A DNA stretch of 9,538 nt from an uncultured Oscillospiraceae bacterium (GCA_900752305.1 CAADUV010000048.1:1-9538), one strand, 5' to 3'. Positions 1 to 7,368 are shown, counted from the first letter of the stretch. Notes: generated by a model not told the origin, from the letters alone. Numbers and translations: made by a program.

Positions 1-19
1 ATGGAGGAATATAGAGATT

Positions 20-472
20 ATGATAAAAGTGCTTTTTATTTGCCACGGCAACATTTGCCGTTCCCCCATGGCGGAGTTCATCCTAAAAGACATGGTGTCC
101 ACCCGCGGCATCGCGGACCAATTTGACATCGCCTCCGCGGCCACCAGTCGGGAGGAGATCGGCAACCCGGTGTACCCGCCTGCGGTGCGGGAGCTGGCAC
201 GGCACGGCATCTCCGCCGCTGGGAAGACCGCTCGGCAGCTGCGGCGGGAGGACTATGACCGGTACGACTATCTGCTGGCCATGGAGGCGTACAATCTGCC
301 CAACGCCATGCGCATTTTGAAGGCCGACCCGGAGGGCAAGCTGAAACTGCTGCTGGACTTCACCGACGCCCCCGGTGACATCGCCGACCCCTGGTACTGC
401 GGCCACTTCGACCGGACCTATGCGGACATCACACGGGGCTGCCAGGGGCTTTTGGCTCATCTGGGCTTCTGA
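20..472 (+). CDS. Low-molecular-weight protein-tyrosine phosphatase
   Basis: 150 residues, the usual size for the family. The N-terminus carries the phosphatase P-loop CHGNICRS (C-x5-R-S): Cys8 is the nucleophile, Arg14 binds phosphate and Ser15 follows. Near the C-terminus DPWY has Asp123 as the expected general acid. The protein should be a soluble cytoplasmic enzyme that removes phosphate from phosphotyrosine, or from phosphoarginine in the YwlE branch; sequence alone does not settle which. The ATG at 20 is preferred because GGAGGA (3-8) lies 11 bases upstream and the P-loop begins within seven residues. The ATG at position 1 is in another frame. No kinase or capsule genes are beside it, so its partner is unknown. 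A strong terminator follows directly, so it is the last or only gene of its transcript. Its promoter is outside the window. Confidence 0.95.
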   Translation: MIKVLFICHGNICRSPMAEFILKDMVSTRGIADQFDIASAATSREEIGNPVYPPAVRELARHGISAAGKTARQLRREDYDRYDYLLAMEAYNLPNAMRILKADPEGKLKLLLDFTDAPGDIADPWYCGHFDRTYADITRGCQGLLAHLGF

Positions 473-481
473 TTCTGCTGG

Positions 482-517
482 AAAAACCGTCTGTTTCCCC
501 GGAAACAGACGGTTTTT
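482..517 (+). terminator. Rho-independent terminator after the phosphatase gene
   Basis: A perfect 17-base inverted repeat (482-498 against 501-517). The left arm starts with AAAAA and the right arm ends with TTTTT, with the GC-rich core CCGTCTGTTTCC / GGAAACAGACGG. The strict spacer is two bases, so the inner pairs probably open into a larger loop. It starts ten bases after the phosphatase stop codon. Because it is A-rich on the left and T-rich on the right, it could work in either direction. Confidence 0.9.
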
Positions 518-539
518 GTCCGGTCTAGTCGGCTTTTTC

Positions 540-568
540 TTGTATTCACGCCCTTTTCTTGTTATAAT
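540..568 (+). promoter_or_regulatory. Sigma-A-type promoter for the Gx-transporter-family gene
   Basis: A perfect -10 box TATAAT (563-568) lies 17 bases after a weak -35 box TTGTAT (540-545). It follows the phosphatase terminator and precedes the membrane-protein gene. The predicted start near 575 gives a leader of about 80 bases. I see no recognisable riboswitch or strong hairpin in that leader. Confidence 0.6.
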
Positions 569-640
569 TAGGGTATCTTTTTACTATGGTATAGCAATCA
601 CCCCAAACCCGAACCGCTCGCCCGTCCCGGCAGCCCAGAG

Positions 641-646
641 AAGGAG
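641..646 (+). promoter_or_regulatory. Ribosome binding site that fixes the start at 656
   Basis: AAGGAG directly abuts an in-frame ATG at 647, which is too close for initiation. It is 9 bases from the in-frame ATG at 656, so initiation there is much more likely. Confidence 0.75.
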
Positions 647-655
647 ATGGCATCC

Positions 656-1150
656 ATGAAGGCAAAGAAAGTGGCGGCTTATGGCATTTTGGTGGCGCTG
701 GCCATCGCCCTGAGCTATTTGGAAAATCTCATCCCGTGGACGGTAGCCGCCCCTGGTGTGAAGCTGGGGCTGGCCAACACGGTGACCATCTTTGCCCTCT
801 ACCGGCTGAGTTTTCGGGACGCCTGCGCCATCTCCCTGCTGCGGGTGCTGCTGGTAGGGATCTTGTTCGGCAATGCCTTTAGCCTGGCCTTCAGCGCCGC
901 CGGCGCCATCGTCAGCTTGGCGGTGATGCTCCCACTGAGTCGTGCTCATCCGGATAACACCATTCTGGTCTGCGTGGCCGGCGGGGTGGCGCACAACGCC
1001 GGGCAGATCTTGGCCGCTGGGCTGCTGACCCACGCCTGGCAGATTGCCTGGTATTTCCTCGTCCTCTGTCTGACCGGCATCCTGGCCGGCATCGGCATCG
1101 GCCTGCTCTCCGCCTTTGTCCTGCGGCAGACCCGGCACATCATTTTGTAA
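656..1150 (+). CDS. Gx transporter / heptaprenyl diphosphate synthase component I family membrane protein
   Basis: 164 very hydrophobic residues with about five or six predicted membrane segments (roughly 7-25, 36-50, 57-75, 77-93, 103-125, 130-155). The segment PGVKLGLANTVTIFALY (33-49) is the signature I recognise from the family annotated as Gx transporter or HepS component I (Hpre_diP_synt_I). The last helix is glycine-rich (Gly141, 145, 147, 149), which suits tight helix packing. The heptaprenyl-synthase label is historical: this is an integral membrane protein resembling small ECF-type substrate-binding (S) components. The substrate is unknown. The often-associated NusG-II, FMN-binding or prenyl-synthase genes are absent here, and it has its own promoter and a hairpin after it, so it looks monocistronic. 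The start at 656 is chosen over 647 by ribosome-site spacing. Confidence 0.85.
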   Translation: MKAKKVAAYGILVALAIALSYLENLIPWTVAAPGVKLGLANTVTIFALYRLSFRDACAISLLRVLLVGILFGNAFSLAFSAAGAIVSLAVMLPLSRAHPDNTILVCVAGGVAHNAGQILAAGLLTHAWQIAWYFLVLCLTGILAGIGIGLLSAFVLRQTRHIIL

Positions 1151-1154
1151 CCAT

Positions 1155-1190
1155 AGGGGTCTCCCCCGTTCGCCATGGGGAGACCCTTTG
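1155..1190 (+). terminator. Likely terminator after the Gx-transporter-family gene
   Basis: The inverted repeat GGGTCTCCCC (1157-1166) and GGGGAGACCC (1177-1186) forms a perfect 10-bp stem with a 10-base loop. One G-U and one A-T pair can extend it. An interrupted T stretch follows (TTTGTCTGTTTT). It starts a few bases after the stop codon. The stem is strong but the T-tract is imperfect. Confidence 0.7.
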
Positions 1191-1259
1191 TCTGTTTTCA
1201 ACAAACTGCCAGCGAACCCAGTGGTTACTGCTTGCTATTCCGGGCGAATTCAGTTAGAA

Positions 1260-1288
1260 TTGAGGGCGAACCAAAAAAACTTACAAAT
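1260..1288 (+). promoter_or_regulatory. Possible promoter of the activator/dehydratase-like operon
   Basis: TTGAGG (1260-1265) and TACAAA (1282-1287) are separated by 16 bases and lie in an AT-rich stretch ahead of the operon. Both boxes are imperfect. The predicted start, near 1294, falls at the left arm of the dyad at 1292-1310. The rest of the 1191-1259 stretch holds no gene I can see, only the short word GCGAA repeated at 1212, 1244 and 1266. Confidence 0.4.
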
Positions 1289-1291
1289 TTT

Positions 1292-1310
1292 TTCACATTT
1301 TTGATGTGAA
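1292..1310. promoter_or_regulatory. 19-bp perfect dyad, candidate operator
   Basis: TTCACAT (1292-1298), a five-base spacer TTTTG, and ATGTGAA (1304-1310) form a perfect 7+7 inverted repeat. It ends 19 bases before the ATG of the tandem-ATPase gene and overlaps the predicted transcription start, the classic position for a repressor site. It is too short and too AT-rich to be a convincing terminator. The arms do not match FNR sites and only loosely recall TGTGA-type regulator boxes, so the regulator is unknown. Confidence 0.5.
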
Positions 1311-1329
1311 CTGTTTTAGGTGAAAATGT

Positions 1330-4275
1330 ATGAACCTTCGTATTGGTATTGACATCGGTTCCACTACCGTCAAGGTGGTGGTACTGGACGAACAGAACAA
1401 CCTGCTGTTCCGCTCCTATGAGCGGCATTTTTCCAAGGTGCGTGAAAAGACCTGCGAGATTTTGGAGCGCATCAAGGACAAGCTCTTGGGACATCAGGTG
1501 CGGATGGTCATCACCGGCTCCGCCGGTCTGGGCGTGTCCAAGGCCAGCGGCATCGACTTCGTGCAGGAGGTGTACGCCACTGCCGCCGCAGTGGACACCT
1601 TCATCCCTGGCACCGATGCGGTCATTGAGCTGGGCGGCGAGGACGCCAAGATCATCTTCTTCGGCGGCGCTCTGGAAGAACGCATGAACGGCAGCTGCGC
1701 TGGCGGCACGGGTGCGTTCATCGACCAGATGGCCACTCTGATGAACGTGACCGGCGACGAGCTGGACAAGCTGGCGCTGAAGCATGAAAAAATTTACCCC
1801 ATCGCCAGCCGCTGCGGCGTGTTCGCCAAGAGCGACATCCAGCCCATCCTGAACCAGGGCGGCCGAAAGGAGGACGTGGCCGCGTCCATCTTCCAGGCGG
1901 TGGTTGACCAGACCATCGCCGGTCTGACCCAGGGGCGAGAGCTGAAGGGCAAGATCGTCTTTTTGGGCGGCCCCCTGCACTTCCTGATGGGACTGCGGGA
2001 GCGGTTTGTGGACACGTTGCAGCTGGACGAGGAGCACGCCATCTTTCCGGAGGACGGCGACTGCTTCGCCGCCATCGGCGCAGCGCTGTGCGCCTCGGAC
2101 TATGACCTCCACCTGTTTGACGACCAGCTGAAAAAGCTGGAGGAGAGCCGCTCCGCGGTCACCAGCTTGGACACCGCTCCTCCCCTGTTCGAGAGCCAGG
2201 CGGAGTATGACACCTTCTGCGCCCGCCACAACAGCCAGCATCCGCCGGAGGTGGACATTGCCGCCTACACCGGTGACGCCTATCTGGGCATCGACGCCGG
2301 TTCCACCACCACGAAACTGGCCCTCATCGCTCCCGACGGCGGTCTGCTCTACACTTATTATCACTCCAATATGGGCAACCCGGTGTCCATCGTCAAGGAG
2401 CAGCTGGATAAAATTTATCAGCTCTGCGGCGACCGCATCACCATCCGCGGCAGTGCCGTCACCGGCTATGGCGAAGACCTCATCAAAAATGCCTTCCGCT
2501 GTGACCTGGGTCTGGTGGAGACAGTGGCCCACTACAACGCCGCCGCTCACTTCAACCCGGACGTGGATTTCATCATCGACATCGGCGGCCAGGACATGAA
2601 GTGCTTCAAGATCCGCAATGGCGCGGTGGACTCCATCATGCTCAACGAAGCCTGTTCCTCCGGCTGCGGTTCCTTTATCGAGACCTTCGCCCGGGCGCTG
2701 GGCTATGACATCGCTGACTTTGCCAAGCTGGGTCTGTTCGCTCAGCATCCGGTGAACCTGGGCAGCCGCTGCACGGTGTTCATGAACTCCTCGGTCAAGC
2801 AGGCTCAGAAGGACGGCGCCAGCGTGGAGGACATTTCGGCGGGTCTGTCCATCTCCATCGTGAAGAACGCCATCTACAAGGTGCTCCGCATGGCCTCCGC
2901 CGACGACCTGGGGCAGCACATTGTCGTCCAGGGCGGCACCTTCCACAATGACGCGGTGCTCCGCGCCTTTGAACAGGAGCTGCATCGGAACGTCATCCGT
3001 CCCACCATCGCCGGCATCATGGGTGCGTTCGGCGCGGCTCTGGCGGCCAAAAAATTGGCGCTGGAACAGAGCACCATCCTGACGGCAGAGGAGCTGAAAC
3101 ACTTTCAGCACACTGCCAAGCCCCTGACCTGCAACGGCTGCACCAACCATTGCAGTCTCACCGTCAACACCTTCGACGGCGGCCGCCGGTTCATTTCCGG
3201 CAACCGCTGCTCCAAGCCTCTGGGCGGGGAGAAACATCCCCTGCCTGACCTGATGCGGTACAAGTATGAAAAGCTCCGCGCCATGGAGGGCAAGGGGGAC
3301 GGCACCGGCATCCGGGGCAAGATCGGCATCCCCTTCGGGCTGAACGCTTACGAAAACCAGCCCTTCTGGTACGCCTTCTTCACCAAGCTGAACTTTGAGG
3401 TGGTGCTGTCTCCGGAATCCAGCCGGAAGCTGTACATCAAGGGTCAGCGCACCATCCCGTCGGACACGGTTTGCTACCCGGCCAAGCTGGTGCATGGCCA
3501 CGTGCTGAGCCTGCTGGAGGAAGGGGTGGACACCATCTTCTACCCCTGCATGAGCTACAACTTCGACGAAGGCGTCAGCGACAACAACTACAACTGTCCG
3601 GTGGTGGCCTACTACCCCGACCTGATCGCCGCCAACCTGCCTCAGCTCAAGGACGCCCGGTTCCTCCACCCCTACTTTGGTCTCCATCGTCCCCATGACT
3701 TCAAGAAGCGGGCGGAAACCTACTTTATGGAGGAATTTAACATCCCCAAGCGGGAGACCGCTGCCGCAGTCAAGGCCGCCTATGACGCCTACGACACCTT
3801 CAAGAACGACCTGCGCAAGACGGCGGACGAGTACATCGCCTACGCCCGGGAGCGGGATCTGCCCATCATGGTGGTGGCTGGCCGTCCCTATCACACCGAC
3901 CCGGAGGTCAACCACGGCATCAACGAGCTGGTGACCGGGTTCGGGTTCGTGCTCATCACCGAGGACAGCGTGGCCTATCACATGGACAAGGCGCCTCGGA
4001 AGGTACTGAACCAGTGGACATATCATGCGCGGATGTACAACGCCGCTCGCTACGTCTGCACCCAGCCGGACATGGAGCTGATCCAGCTGGTCAGCTTCGG
4101 CTGCGGCGTGGACGCCATCACCACCGATGAGATGCGCACCATCCTGGAGGACGGCGGGAAGCTGTACACCCAGCTGAAGATCGACGACATCAGCAACCTG
4201 GGTGCAGTCAAGATCCGTATCCGCAGCCTGATGGCCGCCATCGAAGCCCGAAAAGCACGGGAAAGTCAGGGTTGA
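1330..4275 (+). CDS. Tandem 2-hydroxyacyl-CoA dehydratase activator-type ATPase (HgdC/BadF-BadG-like, with DUF2229-type C-terminus)
   Basis: 981 residues. Domain 1 (about 4-255) is an HgdC-like ASKHA ATPase: phosphate loop GIDIGSTTVK (6-15), LGGEDAK (101-107), and cluster-type cysteines Cys123 (GSCAGGTGAF) and Cys162 (SRCGVF). Domain 2 (about 318-575) repeats this: GIDAGSTTTK (320-329), IGGQDMK (418-424), Cys442 (NEACSSGCGSF) and Cys481 (SRCTVF). Next comes a cysteine knot C-x2-C-x3-C at 601/604/608 plus Cys627, then a DUF2229-like region (about 660-960) with Cys715 (DTVCYPAK), Cys740, Cys756 and Cys925. HgdC is known to be a homodimer holding one [4Fe-4S] cluster through two cysteines per subunit, and it uses ATP to fire low-potential electrons into 2-hydroxyacyl-CoA dehydratases. 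I infer that both halves lie in this one chain. Many Clostridia carry a fused protein of about 1400 residues; here the last third is the next gene. The start has a modest site, AGGTGA (1318-1323). Confidence 0.9.
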   Translation: MNLRIGIDIGSTTVKVVVLDEQNNLLFRSYERHFSKVREKTCEILERIKDKLLGHQVRMVITGSAGLGVSKASGIDFVQEVYATAAAVDTFIPGTDAVIELGGEDAKIIFFGGALEERMNGSCAGGTGAFIDQMATLMNVTGDELDKLALKHEKIYPIASRCGVFAKSDIQPILNQGGRKEDVAASIFQAVVDQTIAGLTQGRELKGKIVFLGGPLHFLMGLRERFVDTLQLDEEHAIFPEDGDCFAAIGAALCASDYDLHLFDDQLKKLEESRSAVTSLDTAPPLFESQAEYDTFCARHNSQHPPEVDIAAYTGDAYLGIDAGSTTTKLALIAPDGGLLYTYYHSNMGNPVSIVKEQLDKIYQLCGDRITIRGSAVTGYGEDLIKNAFRCDLGLVETVAHYNAAAHFNPDVDFIIDIGGQDMKCFKIRNGAVDSIMLNEACSSGCGSFIETFARALGYDIADFAKLGLFAQHPVNLGSRCTVFMNSSVKQAQKDGASVEDISAGLSISIVKNAIYKVLRMASADDLGQHIVVQGGTFHNDAVLRAFEQELHRNVIRPTIAGIMGAFGAALAAKKLALEQSTILTAEELKHFQHTAKPLTCNGCTNHCSLTVNTFDGGRRFISGNRCSKPLGGEKHPLPDLMRYKYEKLRAMEGKGDGTGIRGKIGIPFGLNAYENQPFWYAFFTKLNFEVVLSPESSRKLYIKGQRTIPSDTVCYPAKLVHGHVLSLLEEGVDTIFYPCMSYNFDEGVSDNNYNCPVVAYYPDLIAANLPQLKDARFLHPYFGLHRPHDFKKRAETYFMEEFNIPKRETAAAVKAAYDAYDTFKNDLRKTADEYIAYARERDLPIMVVAGRPYHTDPEVNHGINELVTGFGFVLITEDSVAYHMDKAPRKVLNQWTYHARMYNAARYVCTQPDMELIQLVSFGCGVDAITTDEMRTILEDGGKLYTQLKIDDISNLGAVKIRIRSLMAAIEARKARESQG

Positions 4276-4314
4276 CGCGACAATGCACAACTGCCCGGAA
4301 AGGAAAGAACGCCT

Positions 4315-5646
<1,332 letters not shown>

Positions 5647-5658
5647 AAGGCAGTATGA

Positions 5659-5688
5659 AAAAACGAGTCCCAAATGGGACTCGTTTTT
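5659..5688. terminator. Bidirectional terminator between convergent genes
   Basis: AAAAACGAGTCCC (5659-5671) and GGGACTCGTTTTT (5676-5688) form a perfect 13-bp stem with a four-base loop AAAT. The T run ends the plus-strand operon, and the mirrored A run gives a T run on the minus strand, so it also serves the flavoprotein gene that stops at 5697. Confidence 0.92.
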
Positions 5689-5696
5689 CTTGCGTT

Positions 5697-6236
5697 TCAC
5701 AATGTTTTCCCCAGCTCATACGCCGCCTGCAGCCCCGGATGTCCGGCGATCTCCCCTGGTGCCCGGACGCCCGGCACCAGCACCCGGCCGCCGTCCTGGA
5801 AGTGGAAGAAGTCCAGGATGAGCTGGTACTGGCAGAGGATGGCGTCGAACAGGGTGGGGAGCGTGGCGCCGCCCACCAGGAGCAGGGCTGATTTTTGAAT
5901 GTGGAACTGATTGCGCAGGGGCGTGTGGCACCGGTCGATGACCGCCTTCAGCTGGGCGCTGACGCCGTAGAAGTACACCGGGGACGCGGCCACCACCACG
6001 TCCGCCCACAGGAGCTTGGGGTAGATTTTCTGCATATCGTCCTGCTGGACGCACTGGTTCCCCGGGTGGCGGGAACAGCCCTCGCAGCCGGTGCAGGGGT
6101 GGACGTGGTAGTCTGCCACCGAGACCACCTCCACCTGGTGGCCTGCCGCTCGTGCGCCGTCGGCGCAGGCTTTGGCCAAGGCTTGGGTGTTGCCATTGCG
6201 GCGGACGCTGCCCACCAAAATCAAAACATGGCTCAT
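5697..6236 (-). CDS. Iron-sulfur flavoprotein-like (NADPH-dependent FMN reductase/flavodoxin fold) protein
   Basis: 179 residues. The flavodoxin-like start VLILVGSVRRNGNT (4-17) supplies the FMN phosphate loop, and ASPVYFYGVSAQLKAVIDR (84-102) is the typical second FMN-contact segment. Between them is a compact cysteine cluster C-x2-C-x2-C-x7-C (Cys48, 51, 54, 62). This pattern is known from the iron-sulfur flavoprotein (Isf) of methanogens and anaerobes, where it holds a [4Fe-4S] cluster beside FMN. Family members are reported to pass electrons from ferredoxin and to take part in reducing oxygen or peroxide. The ATG at 6236 is chosen over longer in-frame extensions because AAAGGAGG lies 9 bases upstream with a good promoter behind it, and because homology begins at that methionine. 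It is divergent from the superoxide dismutase gene. An ordinary NAD(P)H:FMN oxidoreductase is the alternative. Confidence 0.85.
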   Translation of the reverse strand: MSHVLILVGSVRRNGNTQALAKACADGARAAGHQVEVVSVADYHVHPCTGCEGCSRHPGNQCVQQDDMQKIYPKLLWADVVVAASPVYFYGVSAQLKAVIDRCHTPLRNQFHIQKSALLLVGGATLPTLFDAILCQYQLILDFFHFQDGGRVLVPGVRAPGEIAGHPGLQAAYELGKTL

Positions 6237-6245
6237 GGAACCTTC

Positions 6246-6253
6246 CCTCCTTT
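6246..6253 (-). promoter_or_regulatory. Ribosome binding site of the flavoprotein gene
   Basis: On the minus strand AAAGGAGG lies 9 bases before the ATG at 6236 and fixes that start. The predicted transcription start is near 6252, so this site would sit at or very near the 5' end of the message. Confidence 0.8.
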
Positions 6254-6258
6254 CCCCT

Positions 6259-6287
6259 ATCATACCCCCTTCCGGCAGGCCGGTCAA
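6259..6287 (-). promoter_or_regulatory. Sigma-A-type promoter of the flavoprotein gene
   Basis: On the minus strand TTGACC (6282-6287) and TATGAT (6259-6264) are each five of six to consensus, with an ideal 17-base spacer (6265-6281). This is the best-matched promoter in the window. It predicts a start near 6252 and a leader of only about 16 bases. No comparably clear promoter for the divergent superoxide dismutase gene was found in 6237-6350. Confidence 0.75.
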
Positions 6288-6356
6288 CCGCCGGGCATAT
6301 CCCTGGCCGGTATCGCATAGAGTGGCAAAAAACCCAAGCATTTGGAGGTGTTTCCT

Positions 6357-7007
6357 ATGGCAAACAACTGTTATCCCTTTGAAAATCTCCCCCTCCCCTA
6401 TGGTTTCTGCGACCTGGAACCGTACATTGACGAGAAAACCATGGAAATTCACTATCAGCACCACCTGCAAGCCTACATCGACAACTTGAACCAGCTTTTG
6501 GAGGCGCATCCGAACCTCCAGCCCTGTCCCCTGCCCCAGCTGGTGTCCGGAATGCCCCGTCTGCCTCAGCCTCTGCGCACCCAGCTGCGCCACGCGGCGG
6601 GCGGGGTGTACAATCACCGGTTCTACTTCTCCCTTCTGCAAAATCCCACTCCGTCGGAGCCGTCTGGGGAGCTGGCAGAAGCCATTGGGCGCTGTTTTGG
6701 CAGCTTTGACCAGTTCAAGACCGCATTTCGCACTGCCGCCCTGTCCGTGTTCGGCTCCGGCTACGCCTGGCTGGTGTGGGGACGGCAGGGGCTGCGCATT
6801 GTGACCACGCCCAATCAGAACAACCCGCTTGCTATGGGGCTGTGTCCTATTTTAAATGTAGATGTGTGGGAGCATGCCTACTATCTCAAGCACTGCTGGA
6901 ACCGGGGGGACTATCTGGACTGCTGGTTCCAGGTGGTGAACTGGGGACAGGCGGAGGAGAACTATCGGCTGTGCCGACAGGGTCGGTGCTGGCCTGGGAG
7001 CGCATAA
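6357..7007 (+). CDS. Superoxide dismutase, Fe/Mn family, Mn-type residues
   Basis: 216 residues. All four metal ligands are seen: His32 (MEIHYQHH), His87 (VYNHRFYF), and Asp169 and His173 (NVDVWEHAYY). Tyr40, the equivalent of Tyr34, is also present. At the metal-tuning positions it has Gly83 where iron enzymes carry Gln69, and Gln154 (TTPNQNNPL) where manganese enzymes carry their glutamine. This points to a manganese or cambialistic enzyme. It converts superoxide to oxygen and peroxide in the cytoplasm. It is unusually rich in cysteine (nine: 5, 18, 57, 113, 163, 180, 189, 206, 211) and ends in a short tail, CRQGRCWPGSA. GGAGG (6344-6348), eight bases before the ATG at 6357, sets the start; an in-frame TTG at 6342 lies upstream of that site. 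A ferritin-like gene follows after 58 bases, probably on the same transcript. Confidence 0.93.
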   Translation: MANNCYPFENLPLPYGFCDLEPYIDEKTMEIHYQHHLQAYIDNLNQLLEAHPNLQPCPLPQLVSGMPRLPQPLRTQLRHAAGGVYNHRFYFSLLQNPTPSEPSGELAEAIGRCFGSFDQFKTAFRTAALSVFGSGYAWLVWGRQGLRIVTTPNQNNPLAMGLCPILNVDVWEHAYYLKHCWNRGDYLDCWFQVVNWGQAEENYRLCRQGRCWPGSA

Positions 7008-7030
7008 GGGAGGATTTTTCGTCCATACTA

Positions 7031-7059
7031 CTCCTGTACGCAGTTTAGACGACAGGAGG
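7031..7059 (+). promoter_or_regulatory. Inverted repeat masking the ribosome binding site of the ferritin-like gene
   Basis: CTCCTGT (7031-7037) is perfectly complementary to ACAGGAG (7052-7058), which contains most of the ribosome site AGGAGG (7054-7059). The loop is 14 bases. A competing short pairing, TCGTC (7019-7023) with GACGA (7048-7052), is possible. The ribosome site abuts an in-frame ATG at 7060 and lies 6 bases from the ATG at 7066, so 7066 is the likelier start. Whether the hairpin forms is inference. Confidence 0.4.
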
Positions 7060-7065
7060 ATGACC

Positions 7066-7302
7066 ATGAGACGGGAACGCTTAGGCGACAACGCCGTAAA
7101 GATCAACACCCGGGATCGGCTGCTCCGAGCCTGGGAAAATTCCATGGAATTGGTGCTGGATTACCAGGCCTACAAGCAGGAGATCAAGGACAATGACGAT
7201 GTGTGCCGCGTCTTTGACCAGTTCGCTGAGGACGAGGCCATGCACGCCAGACGGTTCCGGCAGCTGCTGCAGAACTGCCAGGATGAATATTTGAAGGACT
7301 GA
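7066..7302 (+). CDS. Small two-helix ferritin/rubrerythrin-like protein
   Basis: 78 residues, almost entirely two predicted amphipathic helices (about 15-42 and 44-72), so roughly half of a four-helix ferritin-like bundle. Helix 2 has the metal-binding signature E-x-x-H at Glu57-His60 (AEDEAMHARRF), as in rubrerythrin-type di-iron proteins. Helix 1 offers Glu24, Glu28 and Glu39. Two chains could pair to build a di-iron site, as known for two-helix encapsulated ferritins, but no encapsulin gene or cargo tag is visible, so iron storage is not shown. The gene sits 58 bases after superoxide dismutase with no terminator between, which fits iron or oxygen handling. Its ribosome site may be masked by a hairpin. 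A non-metal helical hairpin is the alternative. A stem-loop follows the stop codon. Confidence 0.7.
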   Translation: MRRERLGDNAVKINTRDRLLRAWENSMELVLDYQAYKQEIKDNDDVCRVFDQFAEDEAMHARRFRQLLQNCQDEYLKD

Positions 7303-7307
7303 CGGAC

Positions 7308-7350
7308 GGAACGGGAGAGCTTTTTGCAGGGTTCTCCCGTTCCACTTTCA
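7308..7350 (+). terminator. Stem-loop after the ferritin-like gene, probable terminator
   Basis: GGAACGGGAGAGC (7308-7320) pairs with GTTCTCCCGTTCC (7331-7343) in a 13-bp stem with one G-U pair and a ten-base loop. It lies five bases after the stop codon. The tail after it (ACTTTCATTT) is only moderately T-rich, so termination may be partial. Confidence 0.6.
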
Positions 7351-7354
7351 TTTG

Positions 7355-7368
7355 GGAAAGCGCTTTTG
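7355..7368. promoter_or_regulatory. cre-like (CcpA/LacI-family) palindrome upstream of isocitrate dehydrogenase
   Basis: GGAAAGCGCTTTTG contains the perfect 10-bp palindrome AAAGCGCTTT (7357-7366) with a central CG. It matches the idealised cre operator TGAAAGCGCTTTCA at 11 of 14 positions. Its centre lies about 55 bases upstream of the predicted transcription start, 13 bases before the -35 box. CcpA, which controls carbon catabolism in Firmicutes, is the leading candidate; another LacI-family regulator would fit too. Confidence 0.5.

Noticed and set aside
569..640. Riboswitch in the leader of the Gx-transporter-family gene
   Set aside because: The leader is only about 80 bases, with no recognisable aptamer core and no expression-platform hairpin.
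1191..1259. Possible tRNA fragment on the minus strand (a GGTTCG-like T-loop word)
   Set aside because: No acceptor, D or anticodon stems can be found around it; the word occurs by chance.
1225..4290. A 1021-codon open frame on the minus strand opposite the tandem-ATPase gene
   Set aside because: It is in exact codon register with the sense gene, so its stops would require TTA, CTA or TCA sense codons, which this G/C-ending codon usage avoids. The translation is low-complexity (V/H/Q/D/G-rich) with no recognisable motif.
4276..4314. Frameshift or broken fusion between the tandem ATPase and the dehydratase-like gene
   Set aside because: A 39-base spacer with a good ribosome site and ATG separates them, and both frames are clean to their ends, so two intact genes are the simpler reading.
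6237..6641. N-terminal extension of the minus-strand flavoprotein frame to 314 residues
   Set aside because: The extension overlaps the promoter and the superoxide dismutase coding region. The flavodoxin fold and a strong ribosome site begin at 6236.
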